Part shown: positions 30,077-42,601 of the stretch, one piece after another
Position numbering within the stretch: position 1 is the stretch's first letter
Layout of the letters: every line of letters begins with the position of its first letter
Assembly: GCA_024195265.1 (NCBI GenBank)
Contig: JAJLRJ010000010.1
Span: 13,250,754 to 13,314,753 of the forward strand
Length of the DNA stretch: 64,000 bases
Direction: 5' to 3'
DNA from: Dendrophyllia cribrosa
Taxonomy: Eukaryota; Cnidaria; Anthozoa; Scleractinia; Dendrophylliidae
Position numbers and translations under genes: made by a program
Notes under the pieces: generated by a model
Told to the model about the DNA's origin: nothing
Database searches by the model: none
The model's input: only the letters and a program-made list of their open reading frames with translations

Positions 30077-32072
30077 TTAACTGGCTCGTCGCTCTGCGAC
30101 GAGTCAGTTCTTAAAATACCCTTTTTTTTTTCTGTCGTGTCACCTGCCCCGGGAATCGCTTTTGCTGCGGCCAACACCGTACCTAGTTTACTTCCGGTTT
30201 TCAGAAATCAGTGATGTCATCTAAAAGACAATTTACAATTGAAATATTTACCGTTCTAATTTCGACGGAATTGTTAAACATTAAATCGCTGTGATTTCAG
30301 GATGTGTTCTATTTCTGGTAAAAGGAATTTTTGGACCCCACGCGCGAGGCAAAGGGAAATTCCCGCATGTGGCAAATGCTTTTCTGAGCTTATAATACAT
30401 AATCCCGCTACCACAGTTGAACTTGTTGAATATGAGGATATTATGTCAGTTTTCAGTCGGTTCACAAGGCGAACTGTATACCATAGGAAAAGGAATTTGT
30501 AAACAACCTCGTTCGGCTACGGTTCACAAGGTTCACACGGTTCACATAATTAAAAAAATATGTATGATATTAATTATTTAATATATTGCGTGAACCGTTG
30601 TGAACCGTTAAATTTTCATTCTCAGTCTTTGTGAACCGTATGAAATCAAACTTGACTTCGTTGTAAACCGTATAGATGTTAGTTATTTAGGCATTTTAAA
30701 AGGCTCAGTGCTTTCACGCACTAAGTATTTTTAGAACTGCGATATAACGCTGATATTATTGTCACGCAATGCGTGATGTACAGTTGTCGCGCACGAATAC
30801 ACCTCATAATTGATTAGCTCTAATTGCTGGATTTCGCTTTTTTACGCTTTATCACAAAGTGATTAAACATGTACAATGTCTTTCGAAAAAATTATTTGGA
30901 TCCCATTTTTTATCGCGGAGTTATAGTAATCCAAAATCATAGACAATCTCGGACAGAACTCGTTGAGACAGTAGTGTTTCCGCGCGTAAGACAACCGTTA
31001 GTGTAATATCCTGTCAAAAATCACATTGATCGAAGCCCTCCTCTCCCTCCTCCGTTCAATGTTGCTTTAGAAGGGTTGCTCAGAGACCAGGGACACTTTT
31101 TGAGTAGGTACAACATTGTTTTGTGGGGGGTAGGGGGAGGTAGATATGATAATTAACTGGCTCGTCGCTCTGCGACGAGTCAGTTCTTAAAATACCCTCT
31201 TTTTTTTTAACTGGCTCGTCGCTCTGCGACGAGTCAGTTCTCAAAATACCCTTTTTTTTTTTTTTCTGTCGTGTCACCTGCCCCGGGAATCGCTTTTGCT
31301 GCGGCCAACACCGAACCTAGTTTACTTCCGGTTTTCAGAAATGGCGTAATCAGTGATGTCAGCAACTATAATTCAAATATTTACCGTTCTAATTTCGACG
31401 GAATTGTTAAAAATTAAATCTCTGTGATTTTCGGATGTGATCTATTTCTGGTAGAAGGAAAGCGGGTTGAATTTTTCTAACCAAATCAATTGTCAAACAG
31501 TCGAGTTTAGATCGAATAAATCGTTGAATATAACACGTCCCGGCACGTCACAGAACTGCTGAGTAAACAATTCTCAAGCATTACTCCGTGGAGTCACGTT
31601 CAAATTCCACACATCTCGTATTCATGTCACGCTATTTGATCGATCGTGTTGATATTGTTAATTTATTCGAAACCCCATCACCGATTCTCCAAAATGCCTG
31701 TGTTTAAACAATCCTGATTCCTTGTAGTAGGTGGTTTCAAGGATTTTAAAGCGACAAAAATATACAAAATTCTAAACTTATGTTTTTTCTAACAGTACCG
31801 AGCCGATCAGAAAAAAACATATAGACCTGAAACTGTAGCCTACTAAAGGGAGGTGTGGGGTGGGGGGTGGGGGCAGGTGGCGGTGTTGGGCAATTTTTCT
31901 GATCATGAATTTTTTTTCCGTCTTGATGTTGTGCAAGAATTTTTTTCGGGATTGCTCCATACCTTTTTTTTCCTTTCGCTCGCTGTGCATTATTTTTTTT
32001 TCTTTACTTTTGCTGTGCAGGAATTTGTTTTTAGTATTTGCCCCCCCCCCCCCCCCCCCCCCTCTTAACAAT
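30077..32072. repeat. Complex satellite block I
   Basis: Closely matches 57895-59800: hairpin tail units, CACCTGCCCCGGGAATCGCT, CCGTTCTAATTTCGACGG, GGTTCAC clusters (30515-30660), the CTGATTCCTTGTAGTAGG block (31713) and a C run (32041-32062). Interrupted at 32073 by a LINE. Confidence 0.8.
32041..32062 (+). repeat. Poly-C run of the satellite unit
   Basis: 22 C; equivalent runs lie at ~57644-57668, ~59761-59776 and ~60766-60788. Confidence 0.9.
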
Positions 32073-32219
32073 TTTTTTTTTTTGGCTTACTGTGGTGCTG
32101 CCGCCGGGGCAACAACAAGTAGCTTTATTTGCATGACTATAAATCCTTACAGTATTGCAAAGCTTTACAACATAACAAAATGAAATTACAATAATATAAC
32201 AAAGAAAGGGAAAGTACAA

Positions 32220-33332
32220 TCAGTCTGATTTGATAATTTGATTATTGCGGAGATCTAAGCATGAAATAATGAATTTCACCAAATGAATATTTACAAAATA
32301 ATTACGAGAGTTCATTAATTCATTGGTAACTTCTGAAGGAGATAACTGTTTTATATTTGGTAGGTGATACCCTATTTTCCTGTAAAATCCGTCCCTAATA
32401 ATTGAGTATTTAGGACAGTGGAAAAGGAGGTGAATTTCATCTTCAATTTCATTAGATCCACAAGTAGGGCACAATCTATCATCTCTCGTGATTTTTTCAT
32501 ATCTACCAATTTCAATCATTAATTTATGATTACTTATACGAAATTTTACTAATTGTTTTCTGTCATTTGATTTCCTTGTAAGGCCTAAGTAATGAGAAGG
32601 CGTATATTCGTTCTTAAAGATATTATAAAATTCGAGTTTCTTAGAGTGTTGAATGATATGTCGCCAATATAGGATATATTTTTGTTGCATTAAGTTTACA
32701 TAATGTTCGATTTTAGTTTCAGTTAAGAAAATAGGGTCAAAATCAGGCAAATTATAGAATTCGGATATCCTTATAAGATTAGAGTAGAAGCTATTTTTAC
32801 CAGAAGAGTGAAGATCTGCGGACATTAAAAAGATCTGTTTAACAATAGAGTTATTGTCCTTACTTTGAAGATGTAAGGTATAATTGATTATTTTCTGATT
32901 AATAGCTATAATAAGAGGAAACCTTCCTAGTTCAGCTCTACATGCCACATTTGATGCTTTATTGCTTACTTCTAGATAACGTTTGCAGAATTGTAAATGG
33001 ATTTTTTCAATCTGCGAGCTGTCCCAAGACTTAAAATCCGGTTTTGTGTACACACCCCAAACTTCGCTATTATATGTTAAAATTGGGGAGATCATCGTGT
33101 CAAAGATTTTACTTGCCAGGGATGGGGACAATTTACTGAAATTTGTATGTTTTCTTAGACTGAAAAGAGCGTGAAGGGCCTTCTCTTTTAGCTGGTCAAG
33201 TGCCATTGAAAAGTTACCCGTTGAAGAGATTACAGACCCTAGATAGGTGTAGTTTTGGACGATTTCAATCATTTTATTGCCTATGTGAAAACTAGACTCA
33301 GTACATTTCTTAGCACGTTTCTGAAAGATCAT
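32220..33332 (-). pseudogene. LINE reverse transcriptase thumb and C-terminal zinc-like domain
   Basis: Continues the RT in a shifted frame: VQNYTYLGSVISSTGN is the usual sequence after the palm, followed by PILTYNSEVWG. The C-terminus has CPTCGSNEIEDEIHLLFHC, a CCHC-like finger found in several LINE clades. Ends at 32220 with a normal stop about 140 bases before the tail. The 1-base shift at the A run upstream disables the full protein. Confidence 0.8.
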
Positions 33333-35569
33333 AACTTTGGTCTTTTTTTGGATTGATACTTAACATCCACGAGTTGCAATAGGAAGATAACTTATCAAGA
33401 CAAGTTTGCAGTCCTGTTTTGGATCTTGAAAGTATGACTAAATCATCCGCATATAAAAGTGAGTTTAATTTTGTGCCATTCGGTAGAACAAAAGGATCCG
33501 ATAAAATATTTTCGAACGAATGTGGTATGTTGTTAACATAGAGGTTAAATAGCAATGGGCTTAAAATACAACCTTGGCGTACACCTCTTGCGTATTGAAA
33601 GGGTTGTGTTTGGCTTTTTCCAATTTTTACGGAACATGTAGAGTTTGAGTACAAATTATTTATTAAATTGTAAAAGCGGCCTCCCACATTAATTTGCAAT
33701 AGCTTGTACAATAGTCCGTCATGCCAGACTGAGTCAAAAGCTTTCCTGAAATCTACAAAACAAGCGTATATTTTTTCATTGTGTTGATGCACATATTTAT
33801 CTACTAAAGTTCTCAGAGTGAGGACATGGTCTGCTGTACGATTTTTGGGCAAGAATCCAATCTGAGAATTGTGGAGTATGTTATGAGAGTAAACATGCTC
33901 AAGGAGTCTTTGATTAAGGATAGAACAGAACAATTTTCCCAAACAGCTTGAAACACAAATTTCTCGATAATTTGATGGATCACTTTTTCCTCCTGATTTA
34001 TATATTGGTGTAATAAGGCCGCTACACCAAGTTTGAGGCATTGTTCCTAGATTGAGAATTGTATTAAAAAGTTTTTGATATATCGGCATCATGTCGTGAA
34101 GGCTAGCTTTAATCATTTCATTTTTTATTTTGTCTGAAAAAGACGATTTATTATTTTTTAATTTTTTCGCAGCTATAAGTATTTCATTTTCGGTGATTAA
34201 GTAATCCAAAGAGCATAACTGATTTTGCCGACTCTCAAGTTGTTGTAGTTCATTGATTATTGTCTGTTGTGCAGAATTTAAAGGTTCATTTGAATGAAGT
34301 GAGTGAAAATGTTGAAGCCAGTTTTCCTCTGAGATCAACGGAAGATCATCTTTGTCTTTTCGAGTGTCATCCATTGATTTTAAACACTGCCAAAAACTTT
34401 TCTTATCCGGATTTTTAGTGGTTTCCTCTAGTTCGGTAATCTTTGAATTGTAGTATTCAGTTCTTTTTTTGCATAATAATTTTTTGTATTCCGTTAAAAC
34501 AATATGATACTTCTCTCGCAAAACAATATTTAAGGGATCTCTGTGTTTTTTGTTTGAGAGCTTCCTCAACTCGTGTTTTTTAAAGCGACATTCCTTATCA
34601 AACCATTTTTTGTTTGATGATGACTTGATCTGTCTACGTTTTTTTCCTAATATAATCTTTAAACTTCGTTTCGCTGCTGTGATTAGTATGTTTTCTATTT
34701 TTTCAAGTGCTGTATTAACATCTTGGATTGGAGTTTCGTCACCTATGTATTCTTGTATGAGCATTTGAAGATCTGTTGAGCGTAAGCTATCTTTGAATTT
34801 TTGAGCGGAATCCTTTTCCCACATAAATTGCCTCGGTAGAGGTGATAACGGATTACTTTCACATGGGGATTCAAGCTGAGAAATGTTAGTGTTAATATTT
34901 ATCCAAGTGATTATTGAACTGTGATCCGATAAAGAGGATGGTTGCTTTACTACAAAATTTGCAACATTTAAAAGGGTATCTTGGTCACATATTGCATAAT
35001 CGATGACATTAATTCCATTTCTTCCGTGAAAGGTGGCTCTACCTAAACTATCACCGCTAACTCTTCCGTTTAAAATTTTGAGGTCAGCGCTTTTGCAAAT
35101 ATCAAGAAGTCTTTTACCGTGATTATTTAGTTCATTATCATAACTATTCCGACGAGTAGGATAATACGAAGATTCAGATTGATCATTTGCTATGATGTTG
35201 TTCCCGTCATGACAAACACTATCTGAATATTTACCTGTTCTCGAATTAAAGTCACCCATGAGAAAGATTGATCCTTGGGTGCCGAAATTTAAGATATCAT
35301 TTTCAAGTTCTTCAAATAGTTCAGGATTGAAATATTTTGAATTACACGGTGGAATATAAAGTCCACATGTGTACAGATCTTTCGCTGTTTTGGCATAATG
35401 TTTGTCGATTTTGAACCAGAGGAAATTTGAAGATGTTTTGACAATTGAAATCCAATCATGAAATACATTTTTATATAGCAAAATGATTCCTCCAGAGTTT
35501 CGACCACCGGTTTGCGATATAGAAGCGTCTTGAATTATAGACCTATACCCTGCTACCTCAACATCCGTG
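33310..35569 (-). pseudogene. LINE endonuclease (partial) and reverse transcriptase
   Basis: The frame enters mid-endonuclease with GGRNSGGIILLYKN and has FLMGDFNSRTG and LSDHSSIITW, which are apurinic-endonuclease motifs. The RT has PIYKSGGKSDPSNYREI, IYACFVDFRKAFDSVWH, GVRQGCILSPLLFNLYVN and the catalytic LLYADDLVIL. The endonuclease N-terminus is missing by 5' truncation. The frame ends at 33310 after a homopolymer A run (7 A on the coding strand near 33342), and the protein continues in another frame at 33332. The clade is not assigned. Confidence 0.8.
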
Positions 35570-38500
35570 CAATAAAATGGTCCGTCCCTAAGGAGTGCTT
35601 GAAGCGGGCTGTGGAATGTAAATGTGGACTGGACTGTGCATATTGATAGATTCTAGATTGTATATTGTGGCTTGCTAATATAAAACTCTAAAGTGAAAAC
35701 CGGGTGGAAACTGAGGCCAAACGAGCCAGTTTCGAAGCCCATCGGGCTCCTTGTTTTCTGTCGTGTCACCTGCCCCGGGAATCTCTTTTGCTGCGGCCAA
35801 CGCCGTACCTAGTTTACTTCCGGTTTCCAGAAATGACGTAACCTGTGATGTCATCAAAACGGCGTCACGGCAGTGTCACGCGGTCACGCCGTAACGCCGC
35901 GAACCCCAACCCACACTACAATAACCTTTACCTTCAAGTCAACCTTATATTAGGCAAAGACGAATCGGTGGCTTACTTGTGGTAGCGTTTTCTTATAAAA
36001 GCAATTTGAAATAGAAACGTGATGTACATAGATGTGTATTACGTGTAAGAGATAATTCTTGGGAACATGCGGGTTCTCATTGTCTTGTTGCTTTAGAAAA
36101 ATTGCTGCTTTTGTTATGATACATTAAAATATATGACAAATGTTTCTTACGCGTGCGCATGTTTATCACGCAAAAGGAAGATCTTGTTGGGGGGAGGGGT
36201 GAGTGACTCGTTCCAGACCTTCCTCTGCTCGATTGATGGTGCAAGAGTTCATACAAACGAGTGACCAAACGAGTTGCTTTATACTTTCGTTGATCGTTAT
36301 AAAAGCAAGCGATATCGTTCGTTTGCTGTTGTAAAACAAAACGATACTGTAACAAGAATGGGCTGTTGGATTTGTGAGACATCGATGGTTAGTTTGATGC
36401 ATCTGCTGTGACATTCATCGATCACTTCACTTTGACAAATTTTGGTTAGATATTCTGCAAGGTAAGCGCTTGTCTGCAGCCGTTGTGAGTTTCAAACTAC
36501 AACCATATGTTTTCCACATTTTTTTTCGTTTTAGGAGACGTCTAGGAGGAAGTCACGATCATTTAAGGGAAATGGCTTTGCTTTGCGATTGATATCCTTT
36601 GTATATCGCTACCGTGTGTGATTTTGCGTGTTTTCATAAGTAGTATAGCGAAGAGTATAACCAATAATTAAGCAACTATAGTTCAAATATTTACCGTTCT
36701 AAGTTTGAAGCCACGAACCTTTCAGTTTATTTTGCGTGGTCCGGATCCGGGGTCAAAACAACTTTCAGAACTTTTCGTTTTGCTGGAACTATTTCCGTCA
36801 TAATCATAATAAATTTTTGATGAAACTTATAAATTTAATCAAAGTTAACGACAGAAGTGATAATTTAGGAGGAGAGAAACAAATTTATCCCTTTGAAATA
36901 TATTATTTCAGTTGAGGTAAAAATGTTGCAATTTGCATAATGTCAAAAGTAATTTGAAACCTTTCCAGTAACGCATATTAAACGCAGAGATTCCATAAAA
37001 CATCTCGCAATCAGACACACGAAAAGATATCTAATTTTTATTCCTCTGTATCCGAAACACAGAAAAGAAAATTAAATGAAAAAGTGATCGCTTTAAGGTT
37101 CGCCCGAGAAACATTCACTAGCACCAGCGAAACTCGCAAGACACGTGCATTGTTTACATCTTCTCCGACGGCGGTGAATTTTCAGTTGGCTGTTCTGTTC
37201 CTTCAACTTCACGAAATAAAAATTCATGAAAGGCAAAAATCCGAAAGAAGTGAAATTAATTGGGATTCCTTGTAGTAGGTGGTTTCAAGGATTTTAAAGC
37301 GAAAAAAATATACAAAGTTCTAAACTTATGTTTTTGCTAACAGTACAGAGCCGATCAGAGAAAAAAAAATAGACTTGAAATAATTGTAGCCTGCTTTTAT
37401 ATTTGTCGGCGGGAAGGGGGGGTGGGGGGGGGGGGTGGTAGCGAGCGTGTTGGGCAATTTTTCTGATAATGATTTTTTGTTCCGTCTTGATGTTGAACAA
37501 TAATTTTTTTTTCGGGATTGTTCCATACCCTTTTTCCTTTAGCTTGCTGTGCATTCCTTTTTTTCTTTACTTTTGCTGTGCATTCCTTTTTTTCTTTACT
37601 TTTGCTGTGCAGGAATTTTTTTTTCTTTACTTTTGCTGTGCAGGAATTTTTTTTTTGGTAATTGCCCCATCACCGATTCTCCAAAATGCCTGTGTTTATC
37701 CTGATTCCTTGTAGTAGGTGGTTTCAAGGATTTTAAAGCGAAAAAAATATACAAAGTTCTAAACTTATGTTTTTTCTAACAGTACCGAGCCGATCAGAGA
37801 AAAAAATATAGACCTGAAACTGTAGCCTACTAAAGGGGGTTGTGGGGTGGGGGCAGGTGGCGATGTTGGGCAATTTTTCTGATCATGAATTTTTTTTCCG
37901 TCTTGATGTTGTGCAAGAATTTTTTTCGGGACTGCTCCATACCTTTTTTTTCCTTTCGCCCGCTGTGCATTATTTTTTTTTTCTTTACTTTTGCTGTGCA
38001 GGAATTTGTTTTTAGTTTATTTTGCGTGGTCCGGATCCGGGGTCAAAACAACCTTCAGAACTTTTCGTTTTGCTGGAACTATTTCCGTCATAATCATAAT
38101 AAATTTTTGATGAAACTTATAAATTTAATCAAAGTTAACTACAGAAGTGATAATTTAGGAGGAGAGAAACAAATTTATCCCTTTGAAATATATTTCAGTT
38201 GAGGTAAAAATGTTGCAATTTGCATAATGTCAAAAGTAATTTGAAACCTTTCCAGTAACGCATATTAAACGCAGAGATTCCACAAAACATCTCGCAATCA
38301 GACACACGAAAATATATCTAGTTTTTATTCCTCTGTATCCGAAACACAGAAAAGAAAATTAAATGAAAAAGTGATCGCTTTAAGGTTCGCCCGAGAAACA
38401 TTCACTAGCGCCAGCGAAACTCGCAAGACATGTGCATTGTTTACATCTTCTCCGACGGCGGTGAATTTTCAGTTGGCTGTTCTGTTCCTTCAACTTCACG

Positions 38501-38664
38501 AAATAAAAATTCATGAAAGGCAAAAATCCGAAAGAAGTGAAATTAATTGGGATTCCTTGTAGTAGGTGGTTTCAAGGATTTTAAAGCGTAAAAAATATAC
38601 AAAGTTTTAAACTTATGTTTTTGCTAACAGTACAGAGCCGATCAGAGAAAAAAATATAGACTTG
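35570..38664. repeat. Complex satellite block II
   Basis: Continues the unit broken by the LINE. It contains a ~1.29-kb direct duplication: 36720-37330 and 38012-38620 both carry GCGTGGTCCGGATCCGGGG to GGGATTCCTTGTAGTAGG. The Polinton is inserted in the last copy. Confidence 0.75.
38660..38664 (+). repeat. Left target duplication ACTTG of the Polinton
   Basis: ACTTG at 38660-38664 and 56969-56973. The intact target ATAGACTTGAAATAATTGTAG is present at about 37371-37390 in another satellite copy. If the A at 38665 is counted as target, the duplication is 6 bp (ACTTGA), the usual Polinton length. Confidence 0.85.
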
Positions 38665-38826
38665 AGTAGTATAGGGAGTTGGTGATTCGGGACCACTAAA
38701 AATAAGCCCCCAAATGTCTGAGTTATAGCCCCACACGAGTCATTGTCATTCCTCGTGTGGGGCTATAACTCAGACATTTGGGGGCTTATTTTTAGTGGTC
38801 CCGAATGCACCAACTCCCTATACTAC
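38665..38826. repeat. Left hairpin terminus of the Polinton
   Basis: The arms 38666-38739 and 38752-38826 fold on each other, from GTAGTATAGGGAGTTGG / CCAACTCCCTATACTAC through CAAATGTCTGAGTTATAG to CCACACGAG / CTCGTGTGG, with a ~12-base loop. The only visible asymmetry is GGTGATTCGG against CCGAATGCACC (two bases). The inverted copy is at 56807-56968, and a further ~30 bases inward (CACTGGTGAATG, TACGAGACCA) are shared by both ends. Confidence 0.95.
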
Positions 38827-38881
38827 ACACTGGTGAATGATGGTCCAGTACGAGACCATCAATTGGAGAAATATAAAACCC

Positions 38882-38889
38882 TGTATATA
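38882..38889 (+). promoter_or_regulatory. Start-site box of polB (TGTATATA)
   Basis: Directly abuts the ATG at 38890; a member of the conserved box seen before nearly all genes of this element. Confidence 0.5.
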
Positions 38890-41800
38890 ATGGCGGCTCA
38901 ACATCTTGACTTCAATCCAAGGAACCACGATTACTTTGGTGATTGGTTGCATGGTTATAAGATGAACGTCCCTGTTGATTATCCAATCAGGGACCTCAAT
39001 TCATTCTTCATAACTAATCGGGTGGCTTTTCTCTAGAAAATTGCACGCGAAGTCACAGAGCTTGGCGGGGTGAAGGTCACTTTGTCATTTGATGTTCACT
39101 TTTCAATGGAAGGCGTTAATGGACGACGAGAAATTAATCACTTCTTTTGGAACGTCAATCCACTGATTGTAACCCATCTCTATCAGCTTCAAGAGGAGGG
39201 CACCCTTGAAGGCATTGTTAATGGCTTTGAGGAAGAGATTGCCAGATGGCAGCAGATGGGTTCTGGTTGGGTGATTGAGAACATCAAAACTGTTTACCTT
39301 GAGTTCGGGGTATACCAACCTCTACGAGGTGGCACATTTATCCCAACACCATCAAAACTCAGGTCAAAGCAGGCCATCATCAATGTGAAGAACAGAGATA
39401 CCCGGTGTCTGCGCTGGGCACTGCGATCTGCATTGTTCCCTGTTAATGTTCACTCAGACAGGCCAGGCAGTTATCCCACTGATGATGGCCTGGAGTTCAC
39501 TGGAGTTGATTTTCCAACGCCATTGAGTCAGATTTCCAAGGTTGAACGTCAAAACAACCTTCCAATCAACATTTATGGATACATGAACAATAAGGTGGTT
39601 GTGATCAGAGTCAGTGAGCTAGAGGATCCCAATCTGCGAAGGATTAATCTGATGTTGCTCACAAACACTCGCACCTCACATTATTGTTTCATCAAGAGCA
39701 TGAGCAGGCTTCTGCACAGCGAGTTCAACGTTGGGCGCCGCATGCATCACTGTGACAGGTGTCTCCAAGCCTTTTCTTCAGAATGGGTTCTCACCGATCA
39801 TCTTTTCTATTGCAGAGGAGTCAAAGGCAGGCCGACAAGAGCTGAAATGCCAAAAGAAGGCGAAAACTTCCTCCACTTCGAGAACTTTCAAAACCAGATG
39901 AAGAAGCCTTGGGTCATATATGCTGACTTCGAAAGCATTGTCGAAAAAGTCCACAGATGTATACCAGATCCCCAACAGAGCAGCACCACTGAAACATCCG
40001 TACATAAACCCTGCGGGTTCTGCATGTTAGCTGTTCGCTCTGATGGAGAGACAAAGGGCCCTTATCTTTACAGAGGAGAGGACGCTGTGCCAGTCTTTCT
40101 TGACACTCTTCAACAGTTGGAAGTAGTGATCAGAGACGAGTTGAAACACAAGGCACCACTCACCATGAGAAGAGCTGACTGGGCAAAGTTCGATTATTCT
40201 ACAGATTGCCACATCTGTGACAAGCCTCTCATCAAGGACAACTTCAGGGATGCTTTTGCAATCTATTCCCCAGACACTGGAGAATACGAGGGCTTGGTTC
40301 ATAGGTTCACCAACGAGTGTTACAAAGACTCATTCAAAGTCTTTTACAACACCTATGACAGTGAACCAAATGAGCACCAATTCGTCGGGCCATGGAACCA
40401 AAGGAAGGCAATTCCAGAGGACCTACCAGAGCAGGTCGATTGCCTCTACTGCCATGAGCCCCTCATACAAGACTCTGTTCGAGACGCAGTCAAAGATCAT
40501 TGCCACGTCACAGGCAAGTATCGAGGCGCGGCTCACAGTTCTTGTAACATCAACTATTTCCGAACCAACCCGAAAACGGAAATAATAACGGTTGTCTTTC
40601 ACAACTTGAAGGGCTATGACGCACACCACATCATGAGTGGAATTGCGGATGTGCATTCTGATTTGAAATGCATCCCAAACAACACGGAGAAATACATCTC
40701 TTTCTCCCTCGGCAAGCTGAGGTTCATTGACAGCTAGCTTGCAGTTCATGCAGTCAAGCCTCAGTGCCCTGGTTGATGCAAACAAGCCAGAGTCCTTCAC
40801 AATCACGGCAAGCCATGAGAAGAACCAAGCCAGACGCGGCCTTCTCCTGCAAAAAGGGACTTACCCATTCGAATACATGGACTCTTGGGTTCGATTCGAT
40901 GAGGCCTCTCTCCCACCGAAGGATTCCTTCTACAGCGAGCTAAAGAAGGAAGGCATCTCAGACAAAGAATACGCCCACGCGCAAAAAGTGTGGGAGGTAT
41001 TTGGATGCAAGACGCTTGGGGATTACCACGACCTCTACCTTGAGACAGATGTGCTTCTTCTGGCTGATGTTTTCGAGAACTTCAGAAAGACATGTCTGCG
41101 ACACTACAAGCTTGACCCGGCACATTATTATACAAGCCCTGGTCTCTCATGGGACGCTCTTCTCAGGTATACGAAAATCAACCTGGAGCTGCTCACAGAC
41201 GTCGACATGCAACTCTTTGTTGAAAGAGGCTTGCGAGGTGGCATCTCCATGGAGAGCAGGCGACACTGCAAGGCCAACAACCCCTATCTTCGTGACTACA
41301 ACCCCAACGAAGAGTCAAGTTACATCATGTATCTCGACGCGAACAATCTCTATGGATGGGCCATGAGTCAGCATCTCCCAGTTGGCAACTTCGCATGGTG
41401 CCCTTTCTTTCCAACACAACACCAGATCAGGAGGTGGAGGCCAAACAGAAAGATTGGTTACATTCTCGAGGTTGATCTTGAGTACCCCGAGGAGCTGCAT
41501 GATGAGCACAACGCTTATCCTCTTGCCCCAGAAAGGCAGGTCGTTCCAAAGGAATGGATGTCGCCTTACCAAAGGGCCTTGGTAGAGGGACAGCCAGAAG
41601 ACAAGACGCGGAAGCTGCTCCTCACCCTACGCGATAAATCCAGGTACGTGTTGCATTACAGGGCACTCCAGCAGTACCTGGATCTTGGGATGAAGTTGAC
41701 GAAAATCCACAAAATGCTCAAGTTCGAGCAGAGGGCTTGGATGGAGCCATACATCTCGCTAAACACCGAGCTCAGAAAGAAGGCCACTTCAGACTTCGAG

Positions 41801-42601
41801 AAGAACTTCTTCAAGCTCATGAACAACTCCGTCTTCGGTAAGACAATGGACAACCTCAGAAATCGGATCGACATGAAGCTTGTCCGGTCGCACGAGCAAG
41901 ACAAGATTAGAAAGCTTATCGCAAGCCCACTGTTTTCCAGAGCAACGATCTTTGGACCCAAACTGGCGGGGATCCAGATGCAAAGGGAGAAAATCCTCTT
42001 CAACCGCCCAGTCTACACAGGCATGTGCATCCTTGATCTCTCCAAAACACTGATGTACGACTTCTACTACAACCATCTCAAGTTGAAGTACGGTCCGCGA
42101 GTAGACCTACTCTACACAGACACAGACTCTCTGCTCCTCGAGATCAAGACGGATGATGTCTACAAAAACATGGAGAACCTTCTGGATGAACTCTACGACA
42201 CAAGTGATTATCCTAAGGACCATCCACTCCACAGCCAGAAGAACAAGAAGGTCATCGGCAAGATGAAGGACGAGTGCGCCGGCAAGCCGATCTCGGAGGT
42301 TGTGTGTCTTCGCTCGAAGATGTACTCCATCCTTCTGGATGACGACAAAAACATCAAGAAAGCAAAGGGCACCACCAAGGTTGTCACAAAGAAAGAGATC
42401 ACCTTCCAGAATTACAAGGAAGCTCTTTTCAACCGGCGAACCTTCAAGCACGGGATGGACAGGCTCCGAAGCAAAGGCCACAAAATCTTAGGTGAGCACA
42501 TCAACAAGACAACGCTCTCTCCCTTTGACTCCAAGCGCTGGATCAAGGATGATGGCATCCACACGCTGGCATATGGTCACAAAGATATAGGCGGCAACTG
42601 A
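38890..42601 (+). pseudogene. polB: Polinton DNA polymerase B, protein-primed type, broken twice
   Basis: The ATG at 38890 opens MAAQHLDFNPRNHDYFG, shared with the terminal gene at the other end. An in-frame TAG (39034-39036) follows; coding continues in the same frame from 39037 to a second break at 40735, where an extra 4 bases (an AGCTAGCT tract) stop and shift the frame. The last part runs in the new frame to 42601. Domains in order: a region upstream of the exonuclease; a C2H2 finger (CDRCLQAF...HLFYC, ~39751); Exo I (YADFES, ~39920); two CxxC pairs with an endonuclease VII-like DHCHVTGKYRG (~40498); Exo II (HNLKGYDAH, ~40600); palm motif A (YLDANNLYG, ~41330); motif B (LMNNSVFGKT, ~41815); motif C (YTDTDS, 42113-42130). 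It would replicate the element from its ends with a terminal protein. Catalytic residues are intact, but the gene is not. Confidence 0.92.

Larger units (their letters stand above)
32073..35569 (-). mobile_element. 5'-truncated LINE inserted in the satellite
   Basis: The minus strand carries a partial endonuclease domain, reverse transcriptase, a C-terminal domain, a ~140-base 3' UTR and a T run (A tail) at 32072-32083. CAAT occurs at both edges (32069-32072 and 35570-35573), and joining the flanks reconstructs the satellite text CTTAACAATAAAATGG, present uninterrupted at 60789. Confidence 0.85.

Noticed and set aside
37084..37275. 63-codon frame found twice (37084 and 38371)
   Set aside because: The duplication is explained by the satellite unit; no sign of coding selection.
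40423..40806. Antisense frame of 127 codons in polB
   Set aside because: No box and no domain; lies over conserved polymerase sequence.
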